From Sinobacterium caligoides (GTDB taxonomy: Bacteria; Pseudomonadota; Gammaproteobacteria; Pseudomonadales; Sinobacteriaceae), in NCBI RefSeq assembly GCF_003752585.1, contig NZ_RKHR01000004.1, positions 682,001 through 746,000 on the forward strand: DNA of 64,000 nt, in the 5' to 3' direction. Below, in pieces: positions 28,732 through 37,904 of the stretch (positions are counted from its first letter, which is position 1; each line of letters opens with the position of its first letter). The notes under the pieces were generated by a model. It did not search any database and had not been told where the DNA came from. It worked only from the letters and a program-made list of their open reading frames with translations. The position numbers and the translations under genes are program-made.

Positions 28732-29679
28732 TTACTGACCGTAACCTTCTGCCTCAGCAACCAATGTCATCTGTTCACGCAGCCAACGGTGATCCGGGCT
28801 GTAGTGTAATAACGGGCTCCACACCATCTTCAGCTCAAAGGGCGGTATCGCAAAAGGCACCTGCCGAACCACAAACATCGGTGAATCCGCGTACACCTTT
28901 GCTAGCTTACGCGGTAGTGTCGCCACCAGATGCGTCTGTGCCGCCAACAAGCCTGCTACCTGATAATGACGGGTGAACACCGATATTTTTCGCTCCTTCC
29001 CCATCTGTGCTAACGAATCATCGACACGCCCGAGACGCTGTAATTCACGAGGATTCATCCCCATGCCCTTGCCGATACCAGTCTTACTCACCCAGATATG
29101 GTGGGCCGATAGATAGGCTTCAAAACTAAAATCCTCTGCCAGCGGATTGTCTTTATGCATCAGGCAGACAAAATTGTCATACCACAGCGCCTTCTGATAG
29201 AAGGCGTCGGGCAGGCTGCTGAAACGGTTAATCGCCATATCAACCTTACCCTGCTCTAGGTCGCGAATACTCACGTCCGAGGGAGTCATGATATCGAGGC
29301 TAATATCAGGTGCTACCTTGTGCAGATGGGCACAGAGCCGAGGGAGTAATGTCGCCTCTCCGTAGTCACTGGCCATAATACGGAACACCCGATCACTGGT
29401 CGCACCGTCAAAGCCTTCTGCCGGTTGCACGGTTTTTTCCAGCATCGTCAGCGCCTCCCTGATAGACGGCTGAATCTGCTGCGCCCTCTGTGTCGGCTGC
29501 ATCCCCTCGCTGGTTCTGACCAATAACGGGTCGTCAAACCAGTCCCGTAAACGACGTAGACTATTACTCATCGCCGGCTGAGTGATACCTAGCCGCTCGG
29601 CAGCGCGTGTAACACTGCACTCATCCAATAAAACATCGAGGTAAACCAATAAGTTGAGATCCATCTTTTGGACATTCAT
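28732..29679 (-). CDS. LysR family transcriptional regulator
   Basis: A 315-residue LTTR. The N-terminal winged helix contains SVTRAAERLGITQPAMSNSLRRLR, closest to the NodD/LeuO/SyrM-type subgroup by its MDLNLLVYLDVLLDE start (parts quoted), followed by a periplasmic-binding-protein-like effector domain. ATG 29679 has AGGT eight bases upstream; a TTG at 29718 also lies in frame. It is convergent with the GntR gene, 21 bases apart. The regulated genes are not evident from the neighbours. Confidence 0.9.
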   Translation of the reverse strand: MNVQKMDLNLLVYLDVLLDECSVTRAAERLGITQPAMSNSLRRLRDWFDDPLLVRTSEGMQPTQRAQQIQPSIREALTMLEKTVQPAEGFDGATSDRVFRIMASDYGEATLLPRLCAHLHKVAPDISLDIMTPSDVSIRDLEQGKVDMAINRFSSLPDAFYQKALWYDNFVCLMHKDNPLAEDFSFEAYLSAHHIWVSKTGIGKGMGMNPRELQRLGRVDDSLAQMGKERKISVFTRHYQVAGLLAAQTHLVATLPRKLAKVYADSPMFVVRQVPFAIPPFELKMVWSPLLHYSPDHRWLREQMTLVAEAEGYGQ

Positions 29680-29739
29680 ATAGATGATACCTGTAATGAA
29701 AAATATAAACTTTATCAATCATATCAGAATCTATAAAGT

Positions 29740-29870
29740 TGGCACCAGTTACTTTGGTCACCCTCTTCTGAGTAGCTCATTGATAAGCTGTGCTTTTACA
29801 CGGTGATCATATCGTCTCACTCTGCCGGGCTTTCGAGCCCTTCTGCCATCGCCTTGTGCGATGGTTTTTT
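29740..29870 (+). ncRNA. Candidate small RNA ending in an orphan terminator
   Basis: The stretch ends with two tandem hairpins, GGGCT-TTCG-AGCCC (29827-29840) and CCATCGC-N5-GCGATGG (29846-29864), the second followed by six T. No protein gene on the plus strand lies upstream: the LysR gene runs the other way and the DUF2986 gene converges from the right. A TATAAA at 29732-29737 could be a -10 element. The 5' end is a guess; the terminator is clear. I do not recognise a known RNA family. Confidence 0.4.
29827..29870 (+). terminator. Tandem hairpin intrinsic terminator without an upstream gene
   Basis: Two adjacent stems, the first with a TTCG tetraloop and the second with a 7-base perfect stem and T6 tail. 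On the minus strand neither stem is followed by T residues, so it acts only on plus-strand transcription. Confidence 0.85.
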
Positions 29871-29933
29871 ACTCTATCCCTAACCCACTCGCTCTCACTC
29901 TGAAGACAGCAACAGGCGTGTTAACGCGGATAA

Positions 29934-30086
29934 TTATACTGGCTCATCCGACGATTTTGGCTCCACGACCTCGAGCTTCAGTCTATCTGCTTTACTAATG
30001 TACTTTGGCTTATTGCTGTTCTGGGCAGCCTTGCCACGTGCATCTTTACGTTTAATAATCTGTTTTAACTTCTTACGTCTATTCAT
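29934..30086 (-). CDS. DUF2986 family small protein
   Basis: A 50-residue very basic protein beginning MNRRKKLKQIIKRKDARGKA and containing NKPKYISKADRLKLE, which matches the DUF2986 family of small gammaproteobacterial proteins. The function is unknown; the charge suggests RNA or DNA association, which is inference. It lies just downstream (same strand) of the aryl polyene operon end at 30190, separated by about 100 bases. Confidence 0.8.
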   Translation of the reverse strand: MNRRKKLKQIIKRKDARGKAAQNSNKPKYISKADRLKLEVVEPKSSDEPV

Positions 30087-30189
30087 CAATAGCCTCTCAA
30101 ACTCATATCACAAGCTTCATATCACACAGAGCTGAGACGAGGGAGGCTGTACGTGTAAAAAGCCGCGACAACCTCGATCTCTCATGCCT

Positions 30190-31422
30190 TTAATCCTTCA
30201 CTCGACCAAAGATCAACGAAGTATTAATGCCACCGAAGGCAAAATTATTATTCATCACCACATCAGTTTCCAGCTCACGCCCCTCCCCCATGATGTAATC
30301 AACCTCACCACAGTTCTCGTCAACCTCACTGAGGTTAATGGTAGGTGCAAACCATCCGCGGCGCATCATCTCAATACTCAGCCAAGACTCTACCGCCCCA
30401 CAGGCACCTAAGGTGTGACCAAAATAGCTCTTCAGGGAACTCATCGGGGTCGTGTTACCAAATACCGCTGCCGCCGCTTGACTCTCGGCGATATCGCCCT
30501 TATCGGTAGCCGTGCCATGGGCGCAAACATAACCGATATCATCAGCCTCAAGGCCCGCCTCCCTCAACGCCATCTCCATGGCGATCTGCATGGTCTCTTT
30601 ACGCGGCTGCGTCACATGGGCCGCATCACAGTTGGTGCCAAAACCAAGCACCTCCGCATACATCGTCGCCCCACGCGCCTTAGCGTGCTCATACTCTTCT
30701 AGAACCAGCGTGCCAGCCCCTTCTCCGATTACCAAGCCATCACGGCTCGCGTCGAAGGGGCGCGGGCTTGTCTTCGGCTCCTCATTATATAAGCTGGTTG
30801 CATAAAGCGTATCGAAGACGGCAGACTCCGAGGGACATAACTCCTCTCCGCCGCCCGCCACCATGATCGTCTGCTGACCGTACTTGATCGCCTCATAGGC
30901 ATAACCGATCCCCTGGCTGCCAGAGGTACAGGCGCTGCTCGTCGTAATCACCCGTCCTCGTAGACCGAAGAAAAGGCTGATATTGACCGGGCTCGTGTGG
31001 GCCATCATTTTAATATAGGTCGACGAGGTAATCGCCTTGGTCGTAGACTCCGCCAACATCGTTCCAAAGGCCATAACCGCATCCGTTGACCCCGTAGATG
31101 AGCCATAGGCGACACCGACCTCACCACTTTCGAGAATAGGGTCATCAAGCAGACCGGCATCGGCCAGGGCTGCCTCTGAAGCGACAACAGCCATCTTCGA
31201 CACTCGCCCCATCGAACGCACCTTCTTGCGAGGGTAGTGCTTAGGCAGCTCAAAGTCTGTTACCGGTGCCGCCAAGCGTGTGTTCAAACCATCAAACCGA
31301 TCCCACTCATCCATCCTAACGACGGTATTTTCGCGTGCTCGCAAGCCCTGCTCGATCGATGGCCAGTCATAGCCCAACGAGGTCACACCAGACATCCCAG
31401 TGACAACGACCCGACGTTTCAT
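30190..31422 (-). CDS. apeR: Aryl polyene beta-ketoacyl-ACP synthase ApeR (FabF-like)
   Basis: A 410-residue ketosynthase that condenses malonyl-ACP with the growing aryl polyene. The Cys-His-His triad is intact: C165 in SSACTSGSQ, H302 in CAHGTATDKGD and H336 in KSYFGHTLGA. It is the last gene of the minus-strand aryl polyene operon, 85 bases after apeQ, the only sizeable gap in the second half of the operon. Names follow the ape scheme of Xenorhabdus and E. coli clusters, with which gene order agrees. Confidence 0.92.
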   Translation of the reverse strand: MKRRVVVTGMSGVTSLGYDWPSIEQGLRARENTVVRMDEWDRFDGLNTRLAAPVTDFELPKHYPRKKVRSMGRVSKMAVVASEAALADAGLLDDPILESGEVGVAYGSSTGSTDAVMAFGTMLAESTTKAITSSTYIKMMAHTSPVNISLFFGLRGRVITTSSACTSGSQGIGYAYEAIKYGQQTIMVAGGGEELCPSESAVFDTLYATSLYNEEPKTSPRPFDASRDGLVIGEGAGTLVLEEYEHAKARGATMYAEVLGFGTNCDAAHVTQPRKETMQIAMEMALREAGLEADDIGYVCAHGTATDKGDIAESQAAAAVFGNTTPMSSLKSYFGHTLGACGAVESWLSIEMMRRGWFAPTINLSEVDENCGEVDYIMGEGRELETDVVMNNNFAFGGINTSLIFGRVKD

Positions 31423-31507
31423 GCTAAGCCTCCATTGACAATAAAAAGGCGCTCTACGAAAAATTCAGCACAGCAATATAGTCCATCCGCCAAAATACTC
31501 TCCCAAC

Positions 31508-32236
31508 TCATACCATGCCACCGTTTACCGAGATGACCTGACGTGTGACATAAGCCGCAGTATCCGACATTAAATAGCTCACCAATCCAGCCACCTCTTC
31601 AGGTTGCCCCATACGGCGCAGCGGAATCATGCCCATTGCCGCATCCTTAACCTCATCATTAACCATACCGGTGTCAATCAAACCAGGAGCGACGCAATTA
31701 ACCGTGATCTTACGTTTAGCAAGCTCTAAGGAGAGCGCCTTCGTCGCGCCAATTATCCCGGCCTTGGCCGCGGAGTAGTTCGTCTGTCCACGATTACCGG
31801 CAATACCAGAAACCGAGGCAAGTGTGACAATACGCCCCCCCTTACGCCCTCGCACCATCGGCATTACACAGGGGTGAATAACATTATAAAAACTATCTAA
31901 ATTGGTATGGATCACCGAGTCCCAGTCATCCCCTGTCATCATAGGAAAGGCTGTATCCCGTGTGATTCCCGCGTTACTGACCAAGCCATAATAATAACCG
32001 TGCTGCTCTAGGTCGGCCTCAAGGGTGGCTCGACATTGCTCACGATCACTGATATCAAACTGTATAATATCGGCGCAACCTCCTGCCTCAACAATCTCCG
32101 CCCGCGTCTGCTCTGCTCCGGGTTTATCCCCCATATAATGCACTACAACACTAAAGCCATCACGGCCTAACTGTATAGCAATAGCGCGACCAATCCCCTT
32201 GCTCGCACCCGTAACTAAGACTCTTCGCTGTGTCAT
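31508..32236 (-). CDS. apeQ: Aryl polyene 3-oxoacyl-ACP reductase ApeQ (FabG-like)
   Basis: A 242-residue short-chain dehydrogenase. The nucleotide motif TGASKGIGRA lies at residues 9-18, NAG at 89-91, and the catalytic residues S142, Y155 and K159 are present (ASVSG, NYSAAK). It reduces the beta-keto group after each condensation using NADPH. The start overlaps the end of apeP by 4 bases. Confidence 0.93.
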   Translation of the reverse strand: MTQRRVLVTGASKGIGRAIAIQLGRDGFSVVVHYMGDKPGAEQTRAEIVEAGGCADIIQFDISDREQCRATLEADLEQHGYYYGLVSNAGITRDTAFPMMTGDDWDSVIHTNLDSFYNVIHPCVMPMVRGRKGGRIVTLASVSGIAGNRGQTNYSAAKAGIIGATKALSLELAKRKITVNCVAPGLIDTGMVNDEVKDAAMGMIPLRRMGQPEEVAGLVSYLMSDTAAYVTRQVISVNGGMV

Positions 32237-32700
32237 CGATCATCTCCATCCAGCATCTGCTGTAATTTTTCATCGGGGGGTAGATAAGCCGTTAGCTTCG
32301 CTTCAGCCAACACCGCCCCAGCGCAACTTATGCGACAGTCAAAGACCGACATATCATCACTATTTAACACCTCTTCACCACTCACTTCGAGCTGGCTCCC
32401 CAGTGCAAAGTAGTCACAACAACTATGATACTTACGTGTACCGAGCAGGAAGCCGATGCGCACAGGCTCGCCACGCTGCAGAGCACGAGCCCCTGACCAC
32501 GCCGCGACAGACTGTGCCATTAACTCGATGCCAACCCAGGCGGGAAGGCCCTGCTCATCACTGAAACTTAGCGACTCTCGTACACTTACCGCACAGCTTA
32601 CTCGTGTCTCAGAGACGGCGTCTAAGCTATCCAATAGAATCATTGGCGCACGGTGCGGCAAGACCTGCTCTAGACTAAAAGGCTGTATTACATCACTCAC
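32233..32700 (-). CDS. apeP: Aryl polyene hotdog dehydratase ApeP
   Basis: A 155-residue hotdog-fold protein. VLPHRAPMILLDSL resembles the FabZ/FabA active-site loop, with His17 as the likely catalytic histidine, and IELMAQSVAAWSG the central helix with its acidic residue. In the aryl polyene pathway two dehydratases (ApeI and ApeP) form the double bonds. It overlaps both neighbours by 4 bases. Confidence 0.88.
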   Translation of the reverse strand: MSDVIQPFSLEQVLPHRAPMILLDSLDAVSETRVSCAVSVRESLSFSDEQGLPAWVGIELMAQSVAAWSGARALQRGEPVRIGFLLGTRKYHSCCDYFALGSQLEVSGEEVLNSDDMSVFDCRISCAGAVLAEAKLTAYLPPDEKLQQMLDGDDR

Positions 32701-33917
32701 GCCTCATTTCTCCCCAGTAATATACTGATATTATTGCCGCCGAAGGCAAAAGAATTCGATAAGTAAAAACGCCCTGCCGTCGACTCTGCCGTCGCTAACC
32801 GCACCGGTGCCAACGCGGCATCAACAACACTCTCCTCTGGCCAGTGATGTGTAGGGGCGTAGGGCTGTTCATCCATCATCGCCAAATAACATAACACCAG
32901 CTCTTGAGCCGCCGCCGCACCCAGCGTATGACCAATAAGCTGTTTGGTAGACCCCACTGGGACTCGGTCCTCCACCAACCGATAGACAGCGGCAGCCTCC
33001 ATCGCATCATTCAGTGGCGTAGCCGTACCATGGAGGTTGATATAGTCAAGCTGTGAGGCAGTGATGCGCGCCTGCTCCAACGCCTTCCTCATCGCAACTT
33101 CCGCACCACTACCTTGCGGACATGGCGCGGAGATATGATGCGCGTCAGAGCTATCACCGACGGCCAATACCGCACAGGGACTAGGCTCACGGCTCAACAA
33201 CAACAGAGCTGCACCCTCGCCAATAGAGATACCGTCACGATCGGCACTCAGTGGACGACAGCGACGACGCGATAATGAGTCTAGGCTATCAAAACCATTG
33301 AGAGTTAACCGACACAGGCTATCAACGCCTCCGACAATAACAACGTCGACCAAGCCCGAGGCTAATAAACGTTGTGCGCTCAACACAGCTCGGCCACTCG
33401 AAGAACAGGCAGTTGAAATCGTATAAGCCGGCCCCGCCAGCCCGAGATAGCGCTGAATAAATATCGACAGGCTACCAATCTCGCACTGGCGGTAGTGAAA
33501 ATCATCCTCCACATCGCGATAGAGTTGTTCCGCACGATCGATGCCTGAAGTGCTTGTGCCAACCACCACCCCGACTCGGTCCGCTCCGTAGCGAGCGATT
33601 GCATGATCTATCGGCTGCCTCATCTGCTCTAGCGCTGCCAAAGCCAAACGATTATTTCGGCAGTCAAAATTAGCGAATTCAGTTGGTAAAGTAGGGAGTT
33701 CAGCCGTCACTCGACCAACAAAACAGCGTTCATTTTGTAATAATAATGTCGCATCTTGCGTCAACGATGTGGGATCACCACTGCGCAAACGACTCGCCAC
33801 CGATGCAGCATCATTACCCAACGCATTGAGCACTCCCACTGCGTGAATATAGGCTGCCGGCATTGCCTCAGTCGCATCTATAATCTCACCTTCGCTCTGA
33901 GTTTTCTCATTAGCCAT
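32697..33917 (-). CDS. apeO: Aryl polyene beta-ketoacyl-ACP synthase ApeO
   Basis: A ketosynthase of about 406 residues, with catalytic C171 in STACSSSG, H296 in NLHGTATPL and H330 in KQLIGHTLGA. In studied clusters ApeO works with the chain-length-factor-like ApeC. I choose ATG 33917 because AGAGGGG stands just upstream; an ATG at 33941 overlaps the apeN stop as ATGA and would add eight residues, so either may be used. Confidence 0.9.
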   Translation of the reverse strand: MANEKTQSEGEIIDATEAMPAAYIHAVGVLNALGNDAASVASRLRSGDPTSLTQDATLLLQNERCFVGRVTAELPTLPTEFANFDCRNNRLALAALEQMRQPIDHAIARYGADRVGVVVGTSTSGIDRAEQLYRDVEDDFHYRQCEIGSLSIFIQRYLGLAGPAYTISTACSSSGRAVLSAQRLLASGLVDVVIVGGVDSLCRLTLNGFDSLDSLSRRRCRPLSADRDGISIGEGAALLLLSREPSPCAVLAVGDSSDAHHISAPCPQGSGAEVAMRKALEQARITASQLDYINLHGTATPLNDAMEAAAVYRLVEDRVPVGSTKQLIGHTLGAAAAQELVLCYLAMMDEQPYAPTHHWPEESVVDAALAPVRLATAESTAGRFYLSNSFAFGGNNISILLGRNEA

Positions 33918-33937
33918 AGCATCCCCTCTCAATGAAT

Positions 33938-34504
33938 TCATTTCTTTGCGTTATCAAGTGGGGTGATTTGCAACTGATAACCATAGCGAAGATTGTGCAA
34001 TGTTAACGTGCGGTACCAGGGATCGGTAGCTTTGCCTTGGTAGTCGATCTGATAAATGAGCTCGCCTTCACGGGTCAAGAGCTTACGCTGATCCTTGGTA
34101 TCAACCAAGTACTGCTTACGCGGAAGCAACAATGGCTGCCAGCTCGTCGCCGGCCAGTAAGCCATCATGATATCGTTCAGGACTCGCTCCGGTGTAACAG
34201 GAACACCCGGCAGCGGCAGACTACTGGTTACAATCTTTTCGCCATCGTAACTGGCGGACAGTAGACGCACCCCGCTCGGGTGCATAATGACTACCACTAG
34301 TTTTTCCGGACTCAACTCCAGCTGTGCCAACAAAGGCTGCTCGCGCCCATCGTAACTTGCAGTAATTAGTTGACTAAAGCTCGCCGTCAGTGCCGCGGCA
34401 GAGGGCTCAGGTAACGGCAAATTCGCAGGCAAACGCGACTCTGTTGCACAAGAGGCAAGTAACAAAAGCAGCAAGCCTGTGGCAAAAAACCTACAACTCA
34501 TCAA
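33938..34504 (-). CDS. apeN: DUF3261 lipoprotein ApeN
   Basis: A 188-residue predicted lipoprotein: the signal peptide ends in the lipobox LASC, placing the lipid on Cys19. The rest is a small beta-rich domain of the DUF3261 family found in aryl polyene clusters. Together with the LolA-like ApeL and the exporter ApeM it probably moves the aryl polyene lipid to or within the outer membrane; this is inference from context. It overlaps apeM by 4 bases. Confidence 0.85.
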   Translation of the reverse strand: MMSCRFFATGLLLLLLASCATESRLPANLPLPEPSAAALTASFSQLITASYDGREQPLLAQLELSPEKLVVVIMHPSGVRLLSASYDGEKIVTSSLPLPGVPVTPERVLNDIMMAYWPATSWQPLLLPRKQYLVDTKDQRKLLTREGELIYQIDYQGKATDPWYRTLTLHNLRYGYQLQITPLDNAKK

Positions 34505-36846
34505 GCGTCCTGCCCCTGCTGAGATTGCGAGCGATTAACGACCGCAGGGCTAATCTGCTTGGCCGCCATTGGCGAAAATAGCCAGGCAACAACAATACCC
34601 AGCGCTACCGTTAAGCCGAAGTGACTGATCGCAGCCGTACTGCTTAAGGCTAACAATCCAAAAGACAATAATGTCGTTATCGCCGCCAACGTTGTTGCCA
34701 CCAACGTCGACAGCTCCAGCTTCTTCGTCTCAGCAAAAAATAGTGTGTAGTCAATGCCGATCCCCAGCACCAGTATCAGCGCGAGAATTGTAAAGGCATT
34801 CACTTCAACACCCAATATGACTAAACACGCCAAAGCAATCGTCGAAGAAGCCACTGGCGCTAGCATCAGTTGCGGCAAACGTGAAAGCCCATAGCGCCCC
34901 GCTAACACCACCATCACAATGGCATAAGCCACACAGAGCAGCCCTGTCACTAAGGTGCGTACACGATGCAACATATCTGACAGCGAGCCCGCTCGATCAA
35001 TCAGCGTCACCCCGTCAATATCACTATCGACATACTCTAACCAAGTTTTATTGTCGACACCGTATAACTGAATGACGCTGTATACCGTCTCACCACGTGC
35101 CAATTCCTCGTCCGACAACCACAACTGACGCCAGCTCTCCGAATTAGGGTGCGCCAACCAACTCTGCAGCAAGACCGGTGCATTACTCCGCGACACTCTC
35201 AAACTTTCAAGGCCTAACTGATCCATTACAGAAGTAGATTCTGCGGCATAGAGCTGCTGTTGTAATTGATAATTCTCTTGCTGACTCATTTGCGAGGGCA
35301 CCGGTAGCGCACGAAAGCCCTGCAATTTTCCCTGCTGCTTTAGTTTCAGCAGCGCTGCAACGGCAAGTTCGTTGCGCTGCAACATCTCTTCCGTGCTCTC
35401 TCCTGCAACCAAAAAGAACATAGTAGAGATACGGCTACCTGTAGCAGCAGCAATCACTTTCTCCTGCTGGCGTAACTCTAACGACGGACTCTGCAACGCA
35501 CGTACGTCATCATTAACATGCCAGCCCGGAAACACGGTAATAACAACCACCGCTAAGGCAGGCATCAACCATAGCCAGTGTCGAAGCTGAGCGACAAAAC
35601 CACACCAACGCAACCATCCTAGTAACAAGCGCTTAAATGGCACTCCGCTGCTGCTCGGCTGAGTCACCCAATAAGGAAAACAACAAACGACCGTCACCCA
35701 GGCGCTAACCAGACCCACTACGGCAAATATCGCCATCTGCTTGATCCCTGGTAGGGGCGTAAGCACTAATGAGAAATAAGCCAAAGCACTCGTCAGTAAT
35801 GCCAAGCTAATTGCGGGATAGATGCCGCGCATCGCACGCTGGGGCTGCCAATGCTCATCCCCACACTGGCGATCGGCGAAGTAATGGAACGCGTAGTCAA
35901 TCGACACACCAATAATTCCCGTGCCGAATACCAGAGCAAAGATATGAATCTGGCCAAACACTAATACCGTCACCGTTAATGCCATAACAAAACCGACAGC
36001 GATGGCAACTAAGCCACAGGCTATCGGCATCAACGACCTAAACGCCACTAGCATTAACAAGATAATACCCAGTAAAGAGCCTACCCCGATACGACTAATA
36101 TCGTGCTGCCCCGCCGCCATCCCCGTAGCGGTGTAAAAGAACAGACCACTCATGCTTAATTGATTAGCAGGATAGCGTCCAGCCACCTCGGCAACGGCGG
36201 CATCAATATCATCCAGCGCCTGCGTTGAGTTTAATAGCGAGGGTGCCGCCGCCATGTGCGCGCGCATCAACACCCAATATTTATTGTCATAGTGCGCAGT
36301 CAAATAACCATCATTCCAACGAATCCTTCCTCCCCCCTGATAGGAAGATTGAATGAAATCTCTGAACAACAGAAAGGGGTCTCCTTCTAACTCTCTGCCA
36401 CCCACCCCCGTAAAACCAGAGTAAGTCTTGGCAACCGCCGACTGCGCCATTTCTTTAAAGCGCCCGTCACGCAGTGACTCTCGCTGCTCCGGTGTCAGCA
36501 ATAAGCCTCGATAGGGGTACCAAAACTCATAGTTACTCACCTGCTGATCGATCGACCAAGTCAATTGTATCTGCTCAAACCAGGGGGTTTTCATCAACGA
36601 TTGTCGATAAGCAGCTGCTGCTGCCTCGGCCTGCTCCAAGCTATCACCGGAGACAATCATCACAGCCTCTGGCGTCACGTTGTCGTTGTAGTGGTCTATT
36701 GCCTTGTTAATGACCGCGCTATCCTGATCTTGAGGCAGTAACGCAAATAAGTTGCCCTCGATAGGCAGGCCTCTTACACAGAGTACGATCAAGACCAGCA
36801 GCGTCGTAGCCACCACTGCCAACCACAGCCTCATCTTACTCATCAC
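34501..36846 (-). CDS. apeM: MMPL/RND family exporter ApeM
   Basis: A 781-residue inner-membrane protein with the duplicated MMPL layout: one N-terminal helix, a periplasmic domain, five helices (around residues 245-405), a second helix and periplasmic domain, and five C-terminal helices. Conserved segments include FGTGIIGVSIDYAFHYFADR in the first half and LVLGIGIDYTLFFAETKK in the second, both with the GxxxDY motif of proton-coupled MMPL proteins. It is likely to export the aryl polyene lipid to the periplasm. It overlaps apeL by 11 bases. Confidence 0.92.
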   Translation of the reverse strand: MMSKMRLWLAVVATTLLVLIVLCVRGLPIEGNLFALLPQDQDSAVINKAIDHYNDNVTPEAVMIVSGDSLEQAEAAAAAYRQSLMKTPWFEQIQLTWSIDQQVSNYEFWYPYRGLLLTPEQRESLRDGRFKEMAQSAVAKTYSGFTGVGGRELEGDPFLLFRDFIQSSYQGGGRIRWNDGYLTAHYDNKYWVLMRAHMAAAPSLLNSTQALDDIDAAVAEVAGRYPANQLSMSGLFFYTATGMAAGQHDISRIGVGSLLGIILLMLVAFRSLMPIACGLVAIAVGFVMALTVTVLVFGQIHIFALVFGTGIIGVSIDYAFHYFADRQCGDEHWQPQRAMRGIYPAISLALLTSALAYFSLVLTPLPGIKQMAIFAVVGLVSAWVTVVCCFPYWVTQPSSSGVPFKRLLLGWLRWCGFVAQLRHWLWLMPALAVVVITVFPGWHVNDDVRALQSPSLELRQQEKVIAAATGSRISTMFFLVAGESTEEMLQRNELAVAALLKLKQQGKLQGFRALPVPSQMSQQENYQLQQQLYAAESTSVMDQLGLESLRVSRSNAPVLLQSWLAHPNSESWRQLWLSDEELARGETVYSVIQLYGVDNKTWLEYVDSDIDGVTLIDRAGSLSDMLHRVRTLVTGLLCVAYAIVMVVLAGRYGLSRLPQLMLAPVASSTIALACLVILGVEVNAFTILALILVLGIGIDYTLFFAETKKLELSTLVATTLAAITTLLSFGLLALSSTAAISHFGLTVALGIVVAWLFSPMAAKQISPAVVNRSQSQQGQDA

Positions 36847-37486
36847 ACCAACCCAATACCGCCGGCGGCCACTGCTCTGCGATCAATTTATTACTGTGAA
36901 CGAGCTGACTAAACTCAATAATACTCTTATCGCCTCGCACCTCGTGCAACGCCAAACGACGCATCGACTGATCATCACCCTCGACAACAATATCGGTAAA
37001 TATAGCGTTCAGCGGTGCCTGTTTAGGGATTAGACGCAACCGCCAATCAGCTTTTTCTAAGGTTTCAAAACGGGGACTAAAACTCTTTTCCAAAGTCGCC
37101 ATATCCCCCACCATGATGGCGGAGAATAACTCAAGAATATTAAACATCATGGGGTTTTGTGCCGCCGCCTGTGTTTTTATCTCGCCTTCACCCAACTGCT
37201 CTTTCATGTTGTCGTCACGTATACAGAGCTTATTCTCAAAAGGTATCTGTTGATGCCAATAAAAACGCCCATCCTGAGCAACGTAGAATTCGCCCTCGGT
37301 AATAAGTGGTTTCGACAGCATCGCGATCCAGCGCGTCTGTTGAAAGTGTCCTGCCAATGGCAGCTGACTCGCCAGCCGCGCAGAGACCTGCGCCAAACCA
37401 GGCTGAGCAGCCTCGTTATCGTTAGCTTGCACCGAAGCCGATAGGACGGCTAACGCCAACCATAGTACTAATAACCGCAACATCAA
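36836..37486 (-). CDS. apeL: LolA-like outer-membrane lipoprotein carrier ApeL
   Basis: A 216-residue periplasmic protein with a signal peptide (cleavage probably after SVQA) and a LolA-type beta domain (AGHFQQTRWIAMLSKPLITE). Cluster members of this type are thought to shuttle the lipid-linked polyene across the periplasm. The gene overlaps apeK by 4 bases and apeM by 11. Confidence 0.88.
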   Translation of the reverse strand: MMLRLLVLWLALAVLSASVQANDNEAAQPGLAQVSARLASQLPLAGHFQQTRWIAMLSKPLITEGEFYVAQDGRFYWHQQIPFENKLCIRDDNMKEQLGEGEIKTQAAAQNPMMFNILELFSAIMVGDMATLEKSFSPRFETLEKADWRLRLIPKQAPLNAIFTDIVVEGDDQSMRRLALHEVRGDKSIIEFSQLVHSNKLIAEQWPPAVLGWCDE

Positions 37487-37902
37487 TAGAGCTCCTCTAG
37501 ACCGAGACGCTCAAACAGCACCTTAGGCGAACGAAAACACATCTCGCTGGTCGCATTATTCACCGCAACCTGAATGGTGTAGCCCTTCGTAATCACCTCA
37601 CCACTCTCCGCATCACTGACTAAATAACTCAGCTTCAAACGATTCTCGTACTCATCCAGCGTCGCTAACACACGCAGTGACTGCTCAAAGACCGCCGAGC
37701 GAATATACTTCACCCGTGTATCAACGACCGGCCAAGTATAACCAGAGTCCGTCATCGAGCGATAATTGTAACCGATCGAGTCGAGCAGCTCACAACGAGC
37801 TACTTCAAAGTAACGAAAGTAATTGCCATGCCACACCACCCCCATAGGGTCAGTATCGTGAAAAGGCACTTTAATGACGACTTCGGCACTGCGTTTTTTC
37901 AT
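37483..37902 (-). CDS. apeK: 4HBT-type acyl thioesterase ApeK
   Basis: A 139-residue hotdog thioesterase. VPFHDTDPMGVVWHGNYFRYFE is the 4-hydroxybenzoyl-CoA thioesterase signature, with the catalytic aspartate in DTDPMG. It may release aryl polyene or hydrolyse stalled acyl intermediates. It sits 2 bases after the ammonia-lyase stop. Confidence 0.9.
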   Translation of the reverse strand: MKKRSAEVVIKVPFHDTDPMGVVWHGNYFRYFEVARCELLDSIGYNYRSMTDSGYTWPVVDTRVKYIRSAVFEQSLRVLATLDEYENRLKLSYLVSDAESGEVITKGYTIQVAVNNATSEMCFRSPKVLFERLGLEELY

Positions 37903-37904
37903 CG

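Noticed and set aside
30087-30189. Clear intrinsic terminator for the aryl polyene operon
   Set aside because: A short T run occurs on the minus strand but I cannot form a clean stem before it.
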